64,000 nt of DNA from Haematobacter genomosp. 1 (GCF_002196855.1 NZ_NIPW01000007.1:62001-126000); one strand, 5' to 3'. Counted from the first letter of the stretch, positions 36,528-45,268 are shown. Notes: generated by a model not told the origin, from the letters alone. Numbers and translations: made by a program.

Positions 36528-37130
36528 ATGATTTTTCCGCTTTTCCAACAATCGACATTTGCTCTGGCGCTTGTATTGGCCGGTCTGCTCACCAGTCCGG
36601 CCCAAGCCCAGATGAACACGGACGAAGATGAGATGCAGCGCTGCGTCTGGCAGTGCCTGTATCACAATCCGGGCGCCTCGAACCCGCGCTATCACGCCTG
36701 CGTAAAGCAGATGTGTGAAACTCCACAGACGCCGCCTTCCCCACGCTCTGCCGTCGTGCCCAGAGCGCAGTGGAAATACGGCGCGGCCCGGAGCGGCGAG
36801 CATTTTGCAGGCGTGGATGTGCCGGGCGGGTCGCTCACCTATCTCTGCAGGCCGGACGGCAGCGGATTGGTGGGCGTCGGCGGTATCGGTGGCTCCGGCG
36901 CAAAAGCGGAGCTTCGCGTGGATGACAGGCCGACCGGGCTGCATTTCTCGCCGCGGGGCAGCGCGCTCTTCGCCGATCTCCGGGCAGGAGCCTCCATATC
37001 GCGCATACTCATGGCGGGACGGACAGCGGAGGTCAGGGACACCGCCACCGGCCGCGCCCTCACCTTCCCTCTTGGCGGTTCCGCCGCAACCATCGCGCAG
37101 GCGATGAAAGGTTGCGGCATCGCGCATTGA
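36528..37130 (+). CDS. Secreted or periplasmic protein with a paired-cysteine motif, unknown function
   Basis: I do not recognise a characterised family. The 200-residue protein has a Sec signal peptide (MIFPLFQQSTFALALVLAGL, likely cut after AQA at residue 27). The mature start has two cysteine pairs spaced CVWQC and CVKQMC with about 17 residues between, which could form a disulfide-locked helical hairpin. The rest is Gly/Ala/Arg rich with a repeated beta-like pattern and one more pair of cysteines (YLCRPDG and GCGIAH). It is flanked by terminators and convergent with the ABC operon at 37165, so it seems to be a single gene. Confidence 0.65.
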   Translation: MIFPLFQQSTFALALVLAGLLTSPAQAQMNTDEDEMQRCVWQCLYHNPGASNPRYHACVKQMCETPQTPPSPRSAVVPRAQWKYGAARSGEHFAGVDVPGGSLTYLCRPDGSGLVGVGGIGGSGAKAELRVDDRPTGLHFSPRGSALFADLRAGASISRILMAGRTAEVRDTATGRALTFPLGGSAATIAQAMKGCGIAH

Positions 37131-37164
37131 CATCGTCAGGCGGGCAGCCTGCGGCCCGGGCCTT

Positions 37165-38187
37165 TTATTCGCCGACGACAACCAGTCGCCGGGCTTCCAG
37201 TGGCGGCAGAAAGGCGCGGCTGAACACCTGCTCCGCTGTGGGCAGGGCGGTGAGCTGATACCCCTCTCCGACGATCGCGATGGAGCGGGTCAGTCGCGCA
37301 TCGTCCAGATCGCCAAGGCCGATCCGATCCGCCTCCTCCGACTGCATCAGGTTGCGGTAGGCAAACAGCATCCGCTCCCTCTCCAGCTCCGCGTTGGCAA
37401 GGTTGTCATAGGCGGTGATCGCCTCCACACCCGCCTGAGTATCTGAGCCGATCTCCACCGCCGCGCGGTTGATGGCGCGTACCAGCCCTGCGACGGCCTC
37501 CGGGTGCTCTTTCGCCATCTTCTGCGAGACCATGACCCCGTTGGAATAGAGGTCGAGACCGAAATCACCGAAGTTCAGCCAGTTGTAATCCTCCGCCGGG
37601 TTCTGCCGGTTGGCGATCAGGTTGAACCAGCTGGTGATATTGAAGATCAGCGCGCCGTCGATATCGCCCTTGATGAGCATCGGCTCCTGCAGGTTCGGCG
37701 CCATGTTGGTGACGGCGACCTTGTCCATGTCCACATTGTTCACCCGCCCCAGGACGGTCACCAGACGTGTCGTGGGCGTGCCCTGCGCCCCGCCCAGGGT
37801 CTTGCCCTCCAGATCGGCGGGTGTTTTTATCCCCGTCTCCTTTTTTGAGACGATGGCAAAGGGCGGCTTGCTCCACATCTGATAGACCATGAGCGGGGTC
37901 TCATCAGGCCGGGTGGCAGCGTTCTGGATGATCGCGTTGATGTCGCCGAAGCCGGCGTCGTAAGTGCCCGACATGATCCGCGTGACCGTGGCGGCGGACC
38001 CTTCCCCCTGATCGACGGTGACATTCAGCCCCTCCTCCTTGAAGTAGCCCTTGGAGAGGGCGAGCAGGATCGGGGCGTCGGACCCTTGGGTCTTCCAGCC
38101 CAGCGTGAAGCGGACATCCGTATCGGCATGAGCAGCGCCGGTGAGACAGAGGCCCAGGATCAGGCCGGTAAGGCTCTTGCAGAACAT
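37165..38187 (-). CDS. ABC transporter substrate-binding protein (NMT1/SsuA-like)
   Basis: This 340-residue binding protein has a signal peptide (MFCKSLTGLILGLCLTGAAH, cut after AHA) and an NMT1/ThiY/SsuA-type mature domain: RFTLGWKTQGSDAPILLALS, GEGSAATVTRIMSGTYDAGFGD and ADLEGKTLGGAQGTPTTRLV. Such proteins bind sulfonates, nitrate, pyrimidine precursors or aromatic acids. GGAG precedes the ATG. It is the last gene of a minus-strand operon with a permease and an ATPase. The nearby aromatic hydroxylase cluster makes an aromatic carboxylate a possible ligand, but this is only proximity. Confidence 0.85.
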   Translation of the reverse strand: MFCKSLTGLILGLCLTGAAHADTDVRFTLGWKTQGSDAPILLALSKGYFKEEGLNVTVDQGEGSAATVTRIMSGTYDAGFGDINAIIQNAATRPDETPLMVYQMWSKPPFAIVSKKETGIKTPADLEGKTLGGAQGTPTTRLVTVLGRVNNVDMDKVAVTNMAPNLQEPMLIKGDIDGALIFNITSWFNLIANRQNPAEDYNWLNFGDFGLDLYSNGVMVSQKMAKEHPEAVAGLVRAINRAAVEIGSDTQAGVEAITAYDNLANAELERERMLFAYRNLMQSEEADRIGLGDLDDARLTRSIAIVGEGYQLTALPTAEQVFSRAFLPPLEARRLVVVGE

Positions 38188-38220
38188 GGCAGTTCTCCGT
38201 GTTGGAAGGGGAGCAGGAAA

Positions 38221-38994
38221 TCAGGCAGCAAGACCATCCGCGCGCCGGTCGGCCCATCCGACGACACGGCGCTCGACCAGCGAGAAGATCGCGTAGAGGG
38301 CGACACCCATGACGGCGAGGATGAACAGCCCCGCAAAGACCAGCGGCACGTCGAAGTTGGAGGAGGCGGCCATCATGACATTGCCGATCCCCTTGTTGGA
38401 GGCGACCGTCTCCGCCAGCACGGTGCCGACGAAGGCGAAGGTCGCGGCGATCTTCAGCGAGGCAAAGAAGAATGGCATCGTCCGGGGCAGCCCGACATTC
38501 AGCAGGATATCGAGCTTGGAGGCTCCGAGCGAACGCAACACATCCTCCAGCTCCGGCTCGGTGGTCGCAAGCCCGGTGGCGATATTGACGACGATGGGGA
38601 AGAAGCACATCGCGAGGGCCGTCAGGATCGCCGGCACCGGACCGACCCCGAACCACAGTACAAAGATCGGCACGACCGCGACCTTCGGAATGGAGGAGAA
38701 ACCGATGAGGAGCGGATAGGCGGTGTCATAGGCGATGCGGGACGTGCCGATCATCGCCCCGATCACCACGCCTACCGCGACCCCCAGGGCAAAGCCGATC
38801 ATCGTCGTCCAAAGGGTCTGCATCATATGCGGCCAGAGAACCGGCATCCGCCGGATCATCACCTCGAATACCTGGCTCGGGCGCGGGACGATCAGGTCGG
38901 AGACGTTCAGCGCGATGCACAGCACCTCCCACGTCGCGAAGAACAGCACGATCAATCCGGCAGCCCAGAGATGGCGTCTGACACGATAGCTCAT
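38221..38994 (-). CDS. ABC transporter permease (SsuC/TauC-like)
   Basis: This 257-residue protein has six membrane segments and the EAA loop PELEDVLRSLGASKLDILLN. The GFSSIPKVAVVPIFVLWFGVG segment is typical of nitrate/sulfonate/pyrimidine importers. Its ATG overlaps the ATPase stop (ATGA), so it is coupled to the upstream gene. It lies 33 bases before the binding-protein gene. Confidence 0.9.
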   Translation of the reverse strand: MSYRVRRHLWAAGLIVLFFATWEVLCIALNVSDLIVPRPSQVFEVMIRRMPVLWPHMMQTLWTTMIGFALGVAVGVVIGAMIGTSRIAYDTAYPLLIGFSSIPKVAVVPIFVLWFGVGPVPAILTALAMCFFPIVVNIATGLATTEPELEDVLRSLGASKLDILLNVGLPRTMPFFFASLKIAATFAFVGTVLAETVASNKGIGNVMMAASSNFDVPLVFAGLFILAVMGVALYAIFSLVERRVVGWADRRADGLAA

Positions 38995-39830
38995 ATCGCC
39001 GCCTCCGAGGCCATGCGCGCCTCGGTGATCCGCTCCCGAAGGCGCTGGTTCAACGCCACGAAATCCGGTGCAAATGTCATTTCAACCGTCCGGGGGCGCG
39101 GGAATTCGACCGGGCTATCATCGATGATCCGGCCGGGGCGCGCGCTCATCACGCAGATGCGGGAGGCGAGGAAGCCTGCCTCCTTGAGATCATGGGTAAC
39201 GAGCAGCACCGTTGGACGGCGCTTGATCCACAGATCCTGCATCGTGCTCCAGAGCTCCTCCCGCGTGAACTGGTCCAGCGCGCCAAACGGCTCGTCCAGC
39301 AGCAGAAGGCTTGGCTCATGGATCAGCGCACGGCAGAGGTTCGCCCGCTGGAGCATCCCGCCCGAAAGTTGCCATGGGTAATGTCCGGCGAATTTCGACA
39401 GGCCGACATCTTCCAGCAGCGCATGTGCCCTGTCGCGATACTCGCCACGCTTCTTGCGTTGATAATCCTGCCGGAACGGCCGCACGATGCGAAGCGGCAG
39501 CATGACGTTCCGCTCGATGGTGAGCCACGGAAGCATGGTCGGGTTCTGGAACGCCATCCCGACGCGCAGCGCCTTTGCCGTCACTTCCCGCCCGCCCACC
39601 ATCACGGCTCCTCCGGTCGGTGCCAACAGCCCGGACGCAAGCCGCAGGATGGTGGACTTTCCACAGCCAGAGGGGCCGACCAGTGCCAGAAACTCCCCTT
39701 CCGCGATACGCAGCGTCGTCGGCTGCAGCGCCTGAATACGCTTCGTACCGGCGCCAAAGGACACCGAAGCCCCCGATAGCTCGACTGCCGGTGCGCGTCT
39801 GGATGCCGATTGGGCAACGGTCGAAGGCAT
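38991..39830 (-). CDS. ABC transporter ATP-binding protein (SsuB/TauB-like)
   Basis: This 279-residue ATPase has Walker A GPSGCGKSTIL, signature LSGGMLQRANLCRAL, Walker B LLLLDEPFGALD and the H-loop VTHDLKEAGF. The signature carries ML instead of the usual QR after GG, a mild variation. The frame is open to 39908, but the ATG at 39830 has GGGAG five bases upstream and gives the normal length. A perfect inverted repeat sits just ahead of the start, in the leader or promoter. Confidence 0.9.
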   Translation of the reverse strand: MPSTVAQSASRRAPAVELSGASVSFGAGTKRIQALQPTTLRIAEGEFLALVGPSGCGKSTILRLASGLLAPTGGAVMVGGREVTAKALRVGMAFQNPTMLPWLTIERNVMLPLRIVRPFRQDYQRKKRGEYRDRAHALLEDVGLSKFAGHYPWQLSGGMLQRANLCRALIHEPSLLLLDEPFGALDQFTREELWSTMQDLWIKRRPTVLLVTHDLKEAGFLASRICVMSARPGRIIDDSPVEFPRPRTVEMTFAPDFVALNQRLRERITEARMASEAAI

Positions 39831-39845
39831 GAAAACTCCCATATG

Positions 39846-39872
39846 GATTGCATGTATGTATTGCATGCAATC
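39846..39872. promoter_or_regulatory. Perfect 9-9-9 inverted repeat ahead of the ABC operon
   Basis: GATTGCATG at 39846-39854 is repeated in inverse at 39864-39872, separated by nine bases; the right half also contains the internal palindrome TTGCATGCAA. It lies 16 bases before the ATPase ATG. The spacing suits a dimeric repressor. No dedicated regulator is adjacent other than the MarR gene at 40102, whose own candidate operator looks different. Confidence 0.5.
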
Positions 39873-40101
39873 TGAGGAAACATTCATGCGTACCGATGAA
39901 ATGTCCAAGCGCGTCTAAATGCACGGCGGCAAAACTCTTATGACTGCATAGTGACGCGCCGAATATTCGCTGCTTGCTGTATTATTGGGCGATTACACAA
40001 CGAGAAGCTCCCCCGCGGCCTTATCATTCATAAAACAATATATGCATATAACGCCGTCGGTGCAGGATCGCATACAGAGGAGGAGCGCATGAAGCGCCCT
40101 C

Positions 40102-40581
40102 TCAGCTCCGGGCCTGGTCCGTCCGGCTATCGCGAAGCGGAGCGCGGCTCCGGTCATTGCCCGCATCCGTCAGCTTGGACAACAGGGCCAGGAACGTTCC
40201 CCGCTCCTCCTGCCCCAAGGCATCCACGATGTCCGCCTGCACCTTTTCCACCCAAGGCAGCGCTGTCGCGAGCAGGTCATCGCCGGCTTCGGTCAACCGG
40301 ATCTCCCGCGCGCGACGATCCCGCACGCTGACCTCACGATGGACCAAGCCTTTCTGCTCCAGCCGTTCTACCACGCCCCCCAGCGTGACCCGGTCATAGG
40401 CGATCAGCCCGGCCAGCGTCGCCTGGTCTATGCCCGGATTATCCCGGATCGTGGTGAGGGCCGCGTACTGTACCGGCGTGAGGTCCAGCCCTGCCTCCGC
40501 CATGCGCGCCGCAAAGAGCGCGACCGCTATCTGCTGAAGACGGCGGATCAGATGCCCGGGGAGTGTGTAGAGGCTGCTCAT
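40102..40581 (-). CDS. MarR-family transcriptional regulator (MobR-like position)
   Basis: This 159-residue protein has a MarR winged helix: LTPVQYAALTTIRDNPGIDQ, LAGLIAYDRVTLGGVVERLE (recognition helix) and the wing EVSVRDRRAREIRLTEAG. The ATG at 40581 has AGGAAG six bases upstream, better than the 40623 option. It is divergent from an aromatic-acid MFS carrier, with a perfect palindrome between them, and a MobA-like hydroxylase follows that carrier. In Comamonas testosteroni a MarR protein (MobR) controls mobA in response to 3-hydroxybenzoate, which is the closest precedent. Confidence 0.88.
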   Translation of the reverse strand: MSSLYTLPGHLIRRLQQIAVALFAARMAEAGLDLTPVQYAALTTIRDNPGIDQATLAGLIAYDRVTLGGVVERLEQKGLVHREVSVRDRRAREIRLTEAGDDLLATALPWVEKVQADIVDALGQEERGTFLALLSKLTDAGNDRSRAPLRDSRTDQARS

Positions 40582-40634
40582 GCCGCTTCCTAGCGTGCCG
40601 CCACGTCGCGGCTCAAGCGCCATTTAAAAAGTAT

Positions 40635-40658
40635 GCTTACTTATATTGATAAGTAAGC
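40635..40658. promoter_or_regulatory. Perfect 10-4-10 palindrome, likely MarR operator
   Basis: GCTTACTTAT at 40635-40644 and its exact complement at 40649-40658 surround ATTG. It sits 54 bases before the MarR start and 68 before the MFS start, where a divergent repressor site is expected. A related sequence (AGTATGCT then ACCTATAT) occurs before the mobA-like gene near 43991-44006. Confidence 0.7.
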
Positions 40659-40725
40659 TACATAATTACGGGATGGTGGCCGGGGATGCCGCCTTGCAAA
40701 GCGAACCTGTGGGAGGGAATACAAC

Positions 40726-42012
40726 ATGACAACCGAAGCGGCGGCAGAACGCCGCCGGAGACGAACCGTCGCCTGGGTCGTGGGCCTTTCGATGGCCGGA
40801 CTGATGTTCGATGGCTACGATCTCGTGGTCTATGGCACGGTGGTGTCCACCTTCCTGCGCGATCCTTCGCATCTCGGTCCCGTCGATCCCGCACTGGCTG
40901 GCGCGCTTGGGAGCTATGCGCTTCTCGGTGTGCTGGTGGGTGCGCTGCTGGCGGGCAGTTTCGGCGACCGGCTCGGGCGGCGGAGGATGATGCTCGGGGC
41001 CTACGCGTGGTTTTCCATCGGCATGCTCATTACCGCGCTGACGCATACAGCCCTGATGTTCGGCATCTTTCGCTTCTTGACCGGCCTTGGAGTGGGCGCG
41101 CTGCTCGCGACGACGGCGGCACTGGTTTCCGAATATGCGCCGCCCGGCAGAAAGAACCTGTACAACGCGATTACCTACAACGGTGTACCGCTTGGAAGCC
41201 TCGCCGCCGCGGCTCTCGCGATCCTGCTGCTCGACCAGATCGGCTGGCGCTGGATGTTCGCGATCGGCGGGCTGCCGCTGGTAACCCTGCTGCCGCTCGC
41301 CGTTTTCAAGATGCCGGAATCTGTGGCCTGGCTCGTCTCCCGCGGGCGGATGGACGAAGCGCGTGCAGTGGCAGAGCGCACGGGTCTGCCGATGCCGGAG
41401 ACCGCTTCCATCCAGGCGGCCGAGACGGGAAGCGGCGCTGGCTATCGCGGCCTTTTTGGAGATTTCATGCTGCCCGCTCTTCTGATCGGACTGATGAGTG
41501 CCACGGGATTGCTGCTCGTCTATTCGTTGAACACATGGTTGCCGGAACTGATGCTGCGGGCGGGCTACAATGCCAAAGGCTCGCTCTCCTTCCTGTTGGT
41601 CCTGAATGGCGGCGCGATGGTGGGGCCGTTGATCGCTGCCAGGTTTGCTGACCGGATGGGGCCCAAACCGGTGGTGGCCATGAGCTTCCTGACAGGTGCT
41701 GCCGCAATCCTGCTGCTGACGCTTGATCTGCCCATCGCTGTGCTGCTTTGCATCGTCGCGCTGGCCGGCGTGGGAACCAGCGGCACGCAAACCCTGATCT
41801 ATGGCTTCGTCGCCAATTATTTCCCCACGCGGGTCAGGGGTGCGGGCGTGGCGTGGTGCGCGGGGTTCGGACGGTTGGGCGGCGTTGGCGGTCCCCTGAT
41901 CGGCGGCCTGCTGATCGCGGCAGGTCTGTCAATCCAGTCGATCCTGATGATCCTCGCGGGACTGGCCCTCGTCGGCGTCCTGCTGACAGCGCTGATCCCC
42001 GACCGTGGGTGA
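40726..42012 (+). CDS. Aromatic acid MFS transporter (AAHS family)
   Basis: This 428-residue facilitator has 12 membrane segments, with the AAHS hallmark FDGYDLVVYGTVV in segment 1 and GSFGDRLGRRRMMLGAYAWF in loop 2-3 (motif A). Loop 8-9 has RFADRMGPKPVVAM. AAHS proteins such as PcaK, BenK and MhbT import benzoate-type acids with protons. GGGAGGG precedes the ATG. It is divergent from a MarR regulator and convergent with the hydroxylase at 42048, so 3-hydroxybenzoate uptake is the favoured role. Confidence 0.88.
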   Translation: MTTEAAAERRRRRTVAWVVGLSMAGLMFDGYDLVVYGTVVSTFLRDPSHLGPVDPALAGALGSYALLGVLVGALLAGSFGDRLGRRRMMLGAYAWFSIGMLITALTHTALMFGIFRFLTGLGVGALLATTAALVSEYAPPGRKNLYNAITYNGVPLGSLAAAALAILLLDQIGWRWMFAIGGLPLVTLLPLAVFKMPESVAWLVSRGRMDEARAVAERTGLPMPETASIQAAETGSGAGYRGLFGDFMLPALLIGLMSATGLLLVYSLNTWLPELMLRAGYNAKGSLSFLLVLNGGAMVGPLIAARFADRMGPKPVVAMSFLTGAAAILLLTLDLPIAVLLCIVALAGVGTSGTQTLIYGFVANYFPTRVRGAGVAWCAGFGRLGGVGGPLIGGLLIAAGLSIQSILMILAGLALVGVLLTALIPDRG

Positions 42013-42015
42013 GGA

Positions 42016-42042
42016 ACGGGCCGGAACAACACCCCGGCCCGT
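42016..42042. terminator. Shared terminator between the convergent MFS and hydroxylase genes
   Basis: ACGGGCCGG (42016-42024) pairs perfectly with CCGGCCCGT (42034-42042) around a nine-base loop, followed on the plus strand by CATTTTC. It lies four bases after the MFS stop and six before the hydroxylase stop, so it can serve both strands. Confidence 0.65.
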
Positions 42043-42047
42043 CATTT

Positions 42048-43928
42048 TCAGCGGAGGGTGAGCAGCCCCGCAAAGTACTGCCCCAGCCGCTCCCGCGCAT
42101 CGAGCGGGAGCACCTCTCCGATATACTGATCTGGGCGCACGACAATGATGCAGCCGCGCGCCCGGTCTATGGCCCGCATATCATAGATATCGGCGGCCGG
42201 ATCGACGCAGAACGCCTTCTCGTAATCCTTCAGCCCCAGGCGACCCTTCTGCGGCCACAGAATCGGCGGGAGTTCGTCCATGGACATCGCCTGATGCGAG
42301 GCCTGGAACACGCCCCTGACATCGAACACTGCATCCACGTCGGCACCCGCCGGAGTGTAACGGTGAATAGGGGAGGCTTCCGAGTTCAACCAGTCGCAGA
42401 GCGCGGCGAAATCTCCGCTCAGCCCTTCGGCACCCGCAAACAGATAGATACGCCAACGTCCGTCCGCTTCATGCACATGGCCAAGCTGCATCGGTTTCGC
42501 ATCGGCAAGACGGATTACCGGCGCGGAGTGGAAGCGCATACCCACGGGCAGCCCCCTGGCCAATACCTGGTCCCGCCCTGCCCCCGTCAGCCTTGAGGGG
42601 GTGTACCGGGTCGCGGTGCCGGCGGTGAACCGGCCCTGCCTGATGAAATAGCGCTGGAACTCCGCCGGATCGATGCCGTCGTCGTCCTCTGCCGTTTTGG
42701 GCTTGGCGCTGAACATCCTGGCGAATTCGCGATCGAAGTCGATCAGCTCCTGCGCTATCGCCTGCCGCTCCGCCGAATAGCTGTGCAGCAGCTCCGCCCC
42801 TGCCAGCCCGCGCAACACGGCGGCCAGCTTCCAGCCGAGATTGAACGTGTCCTGCATGGAGACGTTCATTCCCTGTCCCGCTTTCGGACTATGGGTGTGG
42901 CAGGCATCGCCCGCAATGAACACCCGCGGCAGGCGGCTGTCTTCCTGCCCGGCGGGCACGTCATCGAACTTGTCCGTCAGTCGTTGGCCGATCTCATAGA
43001 CGGACCACCAGGCGACCTGCTTCACATCCAGAACATAGGGATGCAGGATGCGTTGTGCCGCGGCGACAAGCTCATCCTGCGTGATGTTCTTCGACGACAC
43101 GCGTTCGTCTGCGGCCAGCTTGTCCAGCTCCACGTAGAAGCGGACGAGATATCCCCCCTCGCGCGGAATGATGAGGATGCTTCCCTCGCTCGCCGAGTGG
43201 ATCGCTGTCTTGAGGCGGATATCGGGAAAATCGGTATAGGCGAGCACATCCATGACGCCCCACGCCTGATTGGCGCTGTCACCGCGGAGCTCCCGCCCGA
43301 TGGACGCGCGCACCACACTCCGTGCTCCGTCGCAACCCACCACATAGCGGGCGCGGATCGTCTCTACCCCCTCGTCTCCCGTCGCATCGACCGGCTGCAG
43401 CCTCACGACAACCGGAGCATCGCGTTCTTCCGGCACTGTCAGATCGACAAGCCGGAGGCCGTAATCCGGCATCAGCCGTGTGGGAGCGTTGGCCATCTTT
43501 TCAAGATAGAAATCATGCACGCGCGCCTGATTGAGAATGACATGCGGGAATTCCGACAGCCCCTCCTCCGTATCCGCGATGCGCCCGTGGCGGACGATCT
43601 TCTGCTCCGCTTCGTGGCCCGGCTTCCAGAATGTGGTCTCGTTGACCCAATAGGCCTCCCGCTCCACCCGGTCGGCAAAGCCGAAGGTATTGAACATTTC
43701 CATCGTGCGGCAGGCGATCCCGTCGGCCTGACCAAGCTCCAGCGGCCCGGCCTTTCGCTCCACGATCCGCGTGCTGATCTCGGGGAAGGCGGCCAGCTGC
43801 GCAGCGAGCGTCAGCCCGGCAGGACCGCACCCGATGATCAGGACATCGATAATGTCCGTGGGCAACACAGGCGCGGCCTCCTGCACATCCGGGGCGCCGG
43901 TGCGGAAGCCGTTGAGATGAAATTGCAT
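42048..43928 (-). CDS. mobA: FAD-dependent aromatic hydroxylase, 3-hydroxybenzoate 4-monooxygenase-like
   Basis: This 626-residue protein has the architecture of phenol hydroxylase/MobA enzymes: FAD dinucleotide motif GCGPAGLTLAAQLA at about residue 33, the DG motif region VVGCDGARSVVRASIGRE, the second FAD motif FIAGDACHTHSPKAGQGMN, and a C-terminal thioredoxin-like domain from about residue 455. The start MQFHLNGFRTG resembles known 3-hydroxybenzoate 4-hydroxylases, which make protocatechuate. GGGAGG precedes the ATG. The MarR regulator and AAHS carrier next door agree with the call. No protocatechuate ring-cleavage gene is in the window. Confidence 0.82.
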   Translation of the reverse strand: MQFHLNGFRTGAPDVQEAAPVLPTDIIDVLIIGCGPAGLTLAAQLAAFPEISTRIVERKAGPLELGQADGIACRTMEMFNTFGFADRVEREAYWVNETTFWKPGHEAEQKIVRHGRIADTEEGLSEFPHVILNQARVHDFYLEKMANAPTRLMPDYGLRLVDLTVPEERDAPVVVRLQPVDATGDEGVETIRARYVVGCDGARSVVRASIGRELRGDSANQAWGVMDVLAYTDFPDIRLKTAIHSASEGSILIIPREGGYLVRFYVELDKLAADERVSSKNITQDELVAAAQRILHPYVLDVKQVAWWSVYEIGQRLTDKFDDVPAGQEDSRLPRVFIAGDACHTHSPKAGQGMNVSMQDTFNLGWKLAAVLRGLAGAELLHSYSAERQAIAQELIDFDREFARMFSAKPKTAEDDDGIDPAEFQRYFIRQGRFTAGTATRYTPSRLTGAGRDQVLARGLPVGMRFHSAPVIRLADAKPMQLGHVHEADGRWRIYLFAGAEGLSGDFAALCDWLNSEASPIHRYTPAGADVDAVFDVRGVFQASHQAMSMDELPPILWPQKGRLGLKDYEKAFCVDPAADIYDMRAIDRARGCIIVVRPDQYIGEVLPLDARERLGQYFAGLLTLR

Positions 43929-43985
43929 GAGCGTCCTCCCTCAAGGTGTCTGATCTTGCCGTTAGCATATCGAGACGCATACAAT

Positions 43986-44006
43986 CAATTAGTATGCTAC
44001 CTATAT
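43986..44006. promoter_or_regulatory. Candidate regulator site upstream of the mobA-like gene
   Basis: The stretch contains CAATTAGTATGC and continues TACCTATAT. AGTATGCT followed by ACCTATAT resembles one arm of the palindrome at 40635 (AGTATGCTTACTTATAT), so the same MarR protein could bind here. The GCATAC/GTATGC pair at 43975-43997 forms a further 6-base inverted repeat with a spacer. Regulation is inferred. Confidence 0.45.
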
Positions 44007-44021
44007 GGCGCCGCCGCAGCG

Positions 44022-44984
44022 TCATTTACCCCCTTGGCCGCTGAACCTCTCCCATGAACGGGCCAGCAGATCGGCCTCCAGATTGCGACCGATCAGCACG
44101 ATCACACCCTCCTGCGGCGGGGGTCCGGGAAGGTCGCCGTCGTTGTCGGGCAGGATCTCCGGCGGCTGCATGGAGCGACGCACCGATTGCAGCAGGAGCC
44201 GGCCGGCCGGCGCACGCACCACGCCCTTGACACGTATCACATCGTCTCCTCGCGCCACGAGCAGAGCAGAAAGCCAGGTGGAGAGGGCAATCCAATCGCC
44301 CTCTGTCCCGATCGGCAGCCGATGAGCGAGGATTGGCATCCCTCTCGCGAGAGCGGGCAGAGGAAGTGGCGGCACCTCAGGCCCCACCGTGGGCAACGCG
44401 CGCGGGACGCCGCGTTCCGCCAGCGAAATCTCCGCCCCCGGCGTGATCTTCCGCAGCGTGGCAATCAGCCGGGCAAGCGTTTGCGGGGAGGCCGCGTCAG
44501 GCTTTCTGAGGATCACTCGCGTCGCGGTTTCCACCTGCGCGCGGGCCAGCGGCTCCGTCACGAGCTGCTCGGCACCAAGGCTCGCATCCATCAGCACTAC
44601 CGGCCCCGCAACCGACAACCTCCGCACGAGCACGGGATCCCCCGCGATGGCGTTGGCTATCGCGAGCGGGTCGGCGAGCCCGCTGGTTTCCAGAAGGATG
44701 CCGTCCAGTTCCCCCGCCGCCTCACCGCTTGCGGAATCGCAGATATCGCGGAGCTTGGCCAGAAGCGCGTCTTTCCCGGCGCAGCAGGCACAGCCCCCCG
44801 CCAGCACGTCAAGGCTGCGGGCACGACCCAACAGGAGGTTGTCAACCGGCGTCTCCGCCGCCTCGTTCACAAGGATATGGTGCCGTCCGAAGCCCCCTTC
44901 GTGGAGGCGATGGCGGAGCCATGTGCTCTTGCCGGCCCCCAGAAATCCTCCAAGGATCGTGAGTGGGAGCCGGCCCGCGTTCAT
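44022..44984 (-). CDS. COG0523 (CobW/P47K) GTPase
   Basis: This 320-residue protein is a G3E-family metal-linked GTPase. It has Walker A TILGGFLGAGKSTWL at about residue 9, the zinc-binding GGCACCAG (CxCC) near residue 68 and the switch-like LETSGLADPLAIA near residue 104. The expected guanine-specificity NKxD reads LRKPD, with Asn replaced by Arg, so nucleotide preference may differ. The C-terminal CobW domain is present but lacks a His-rich metal loop. The start at 44984 overlaps the stop of the small CxxC protein (ATGA), which removes the longer frame to 45077. Confidence 0.82.
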   Translation of the reverse strand: MNAGRLPLTILGGFLGAGKSTWLRHRLHEGGFGRHHILVNEAAETPVDNLLLGRARSLDVLAGGCACCAGKDALLAKLRDICDSASGEAAGELDGILLETSGLADPLAIANAIAGDPVLVRRLSVAGPVVLMDASLGAEQLVTEPLARAQVETATRVILRKPDAASPQTLARLIATLRKITPGAEISLAERGVPRALPTVGPEVPPLPLPALARGMPILAHRLPIGTEGDWIALSTWLSALLVARGDDVIRVKGVVRAPAGRLLLQSVRRSMQPPEILPDNDGDLPGPPPQEGVIVLIGRNLEADLLARSWERFSGQGGK

Positions 44985-45268
44985 GCGAGCGCGCGGTGCG
45001 AAAGCGGATCGATCGGTGCCCCCGCCATCCGCCCGGCTGCATTCCAGAGCGCCTCCAGATCCGGCACGATCTCCCACGCGCCGGTCGGGGAGAAAAGCTG
45101 CAGGCCCGGGGTCACGCCATCATCATGCGCTTTCAACCCATAAGGAGCGAGCAACCGGTTGACCGCGGCCAAGCGCAGGAACCGGAGCCGCAGCCGGTCT
45201 GCCGGGGTGACGGCTCCCGCATCCGTCCAGTGGCCGGGGGCTGCGGGGAAACCACAGGCCGAGCACAT
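44981..45268 (-). CDS. Small CxxC protein linked to the COG0523 GTPase, unknown function
   Basis: This 95-residue protein begins MCSACGFPAAPGHWTDAGA, a CxxC motif with a His nearby that looks suited to binding a metal, and is otherwise an uncharacterised alpha/beta-like sequence with no signal peptide. I recall this kind of protein only as a hypothetical neighbour of CobW-type genes. It overlaps the GTPase ATG by four bases and starts one base after the deacetylase stop, so all three are one transcript. A role as metal donor or acceptor client of the GTPase is a hypothesis. Confidence 0.75.
   Translation of the reverse strand: MCSACGFPAAPGHWTDAGAVTPADRLRLRFLRLAAVNRLLAPYGLKAHDDGVTPGLQLFSPTGAWEIVPDLEALWNAAGRMAGAPIDPLSHRALA

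Noticed and set aside
42783-44057. 424-residue plus-strand frame opposite the aromatic hydroxylase
   Set aside because: Shadow of a gene with both FAD motifs and a good start.
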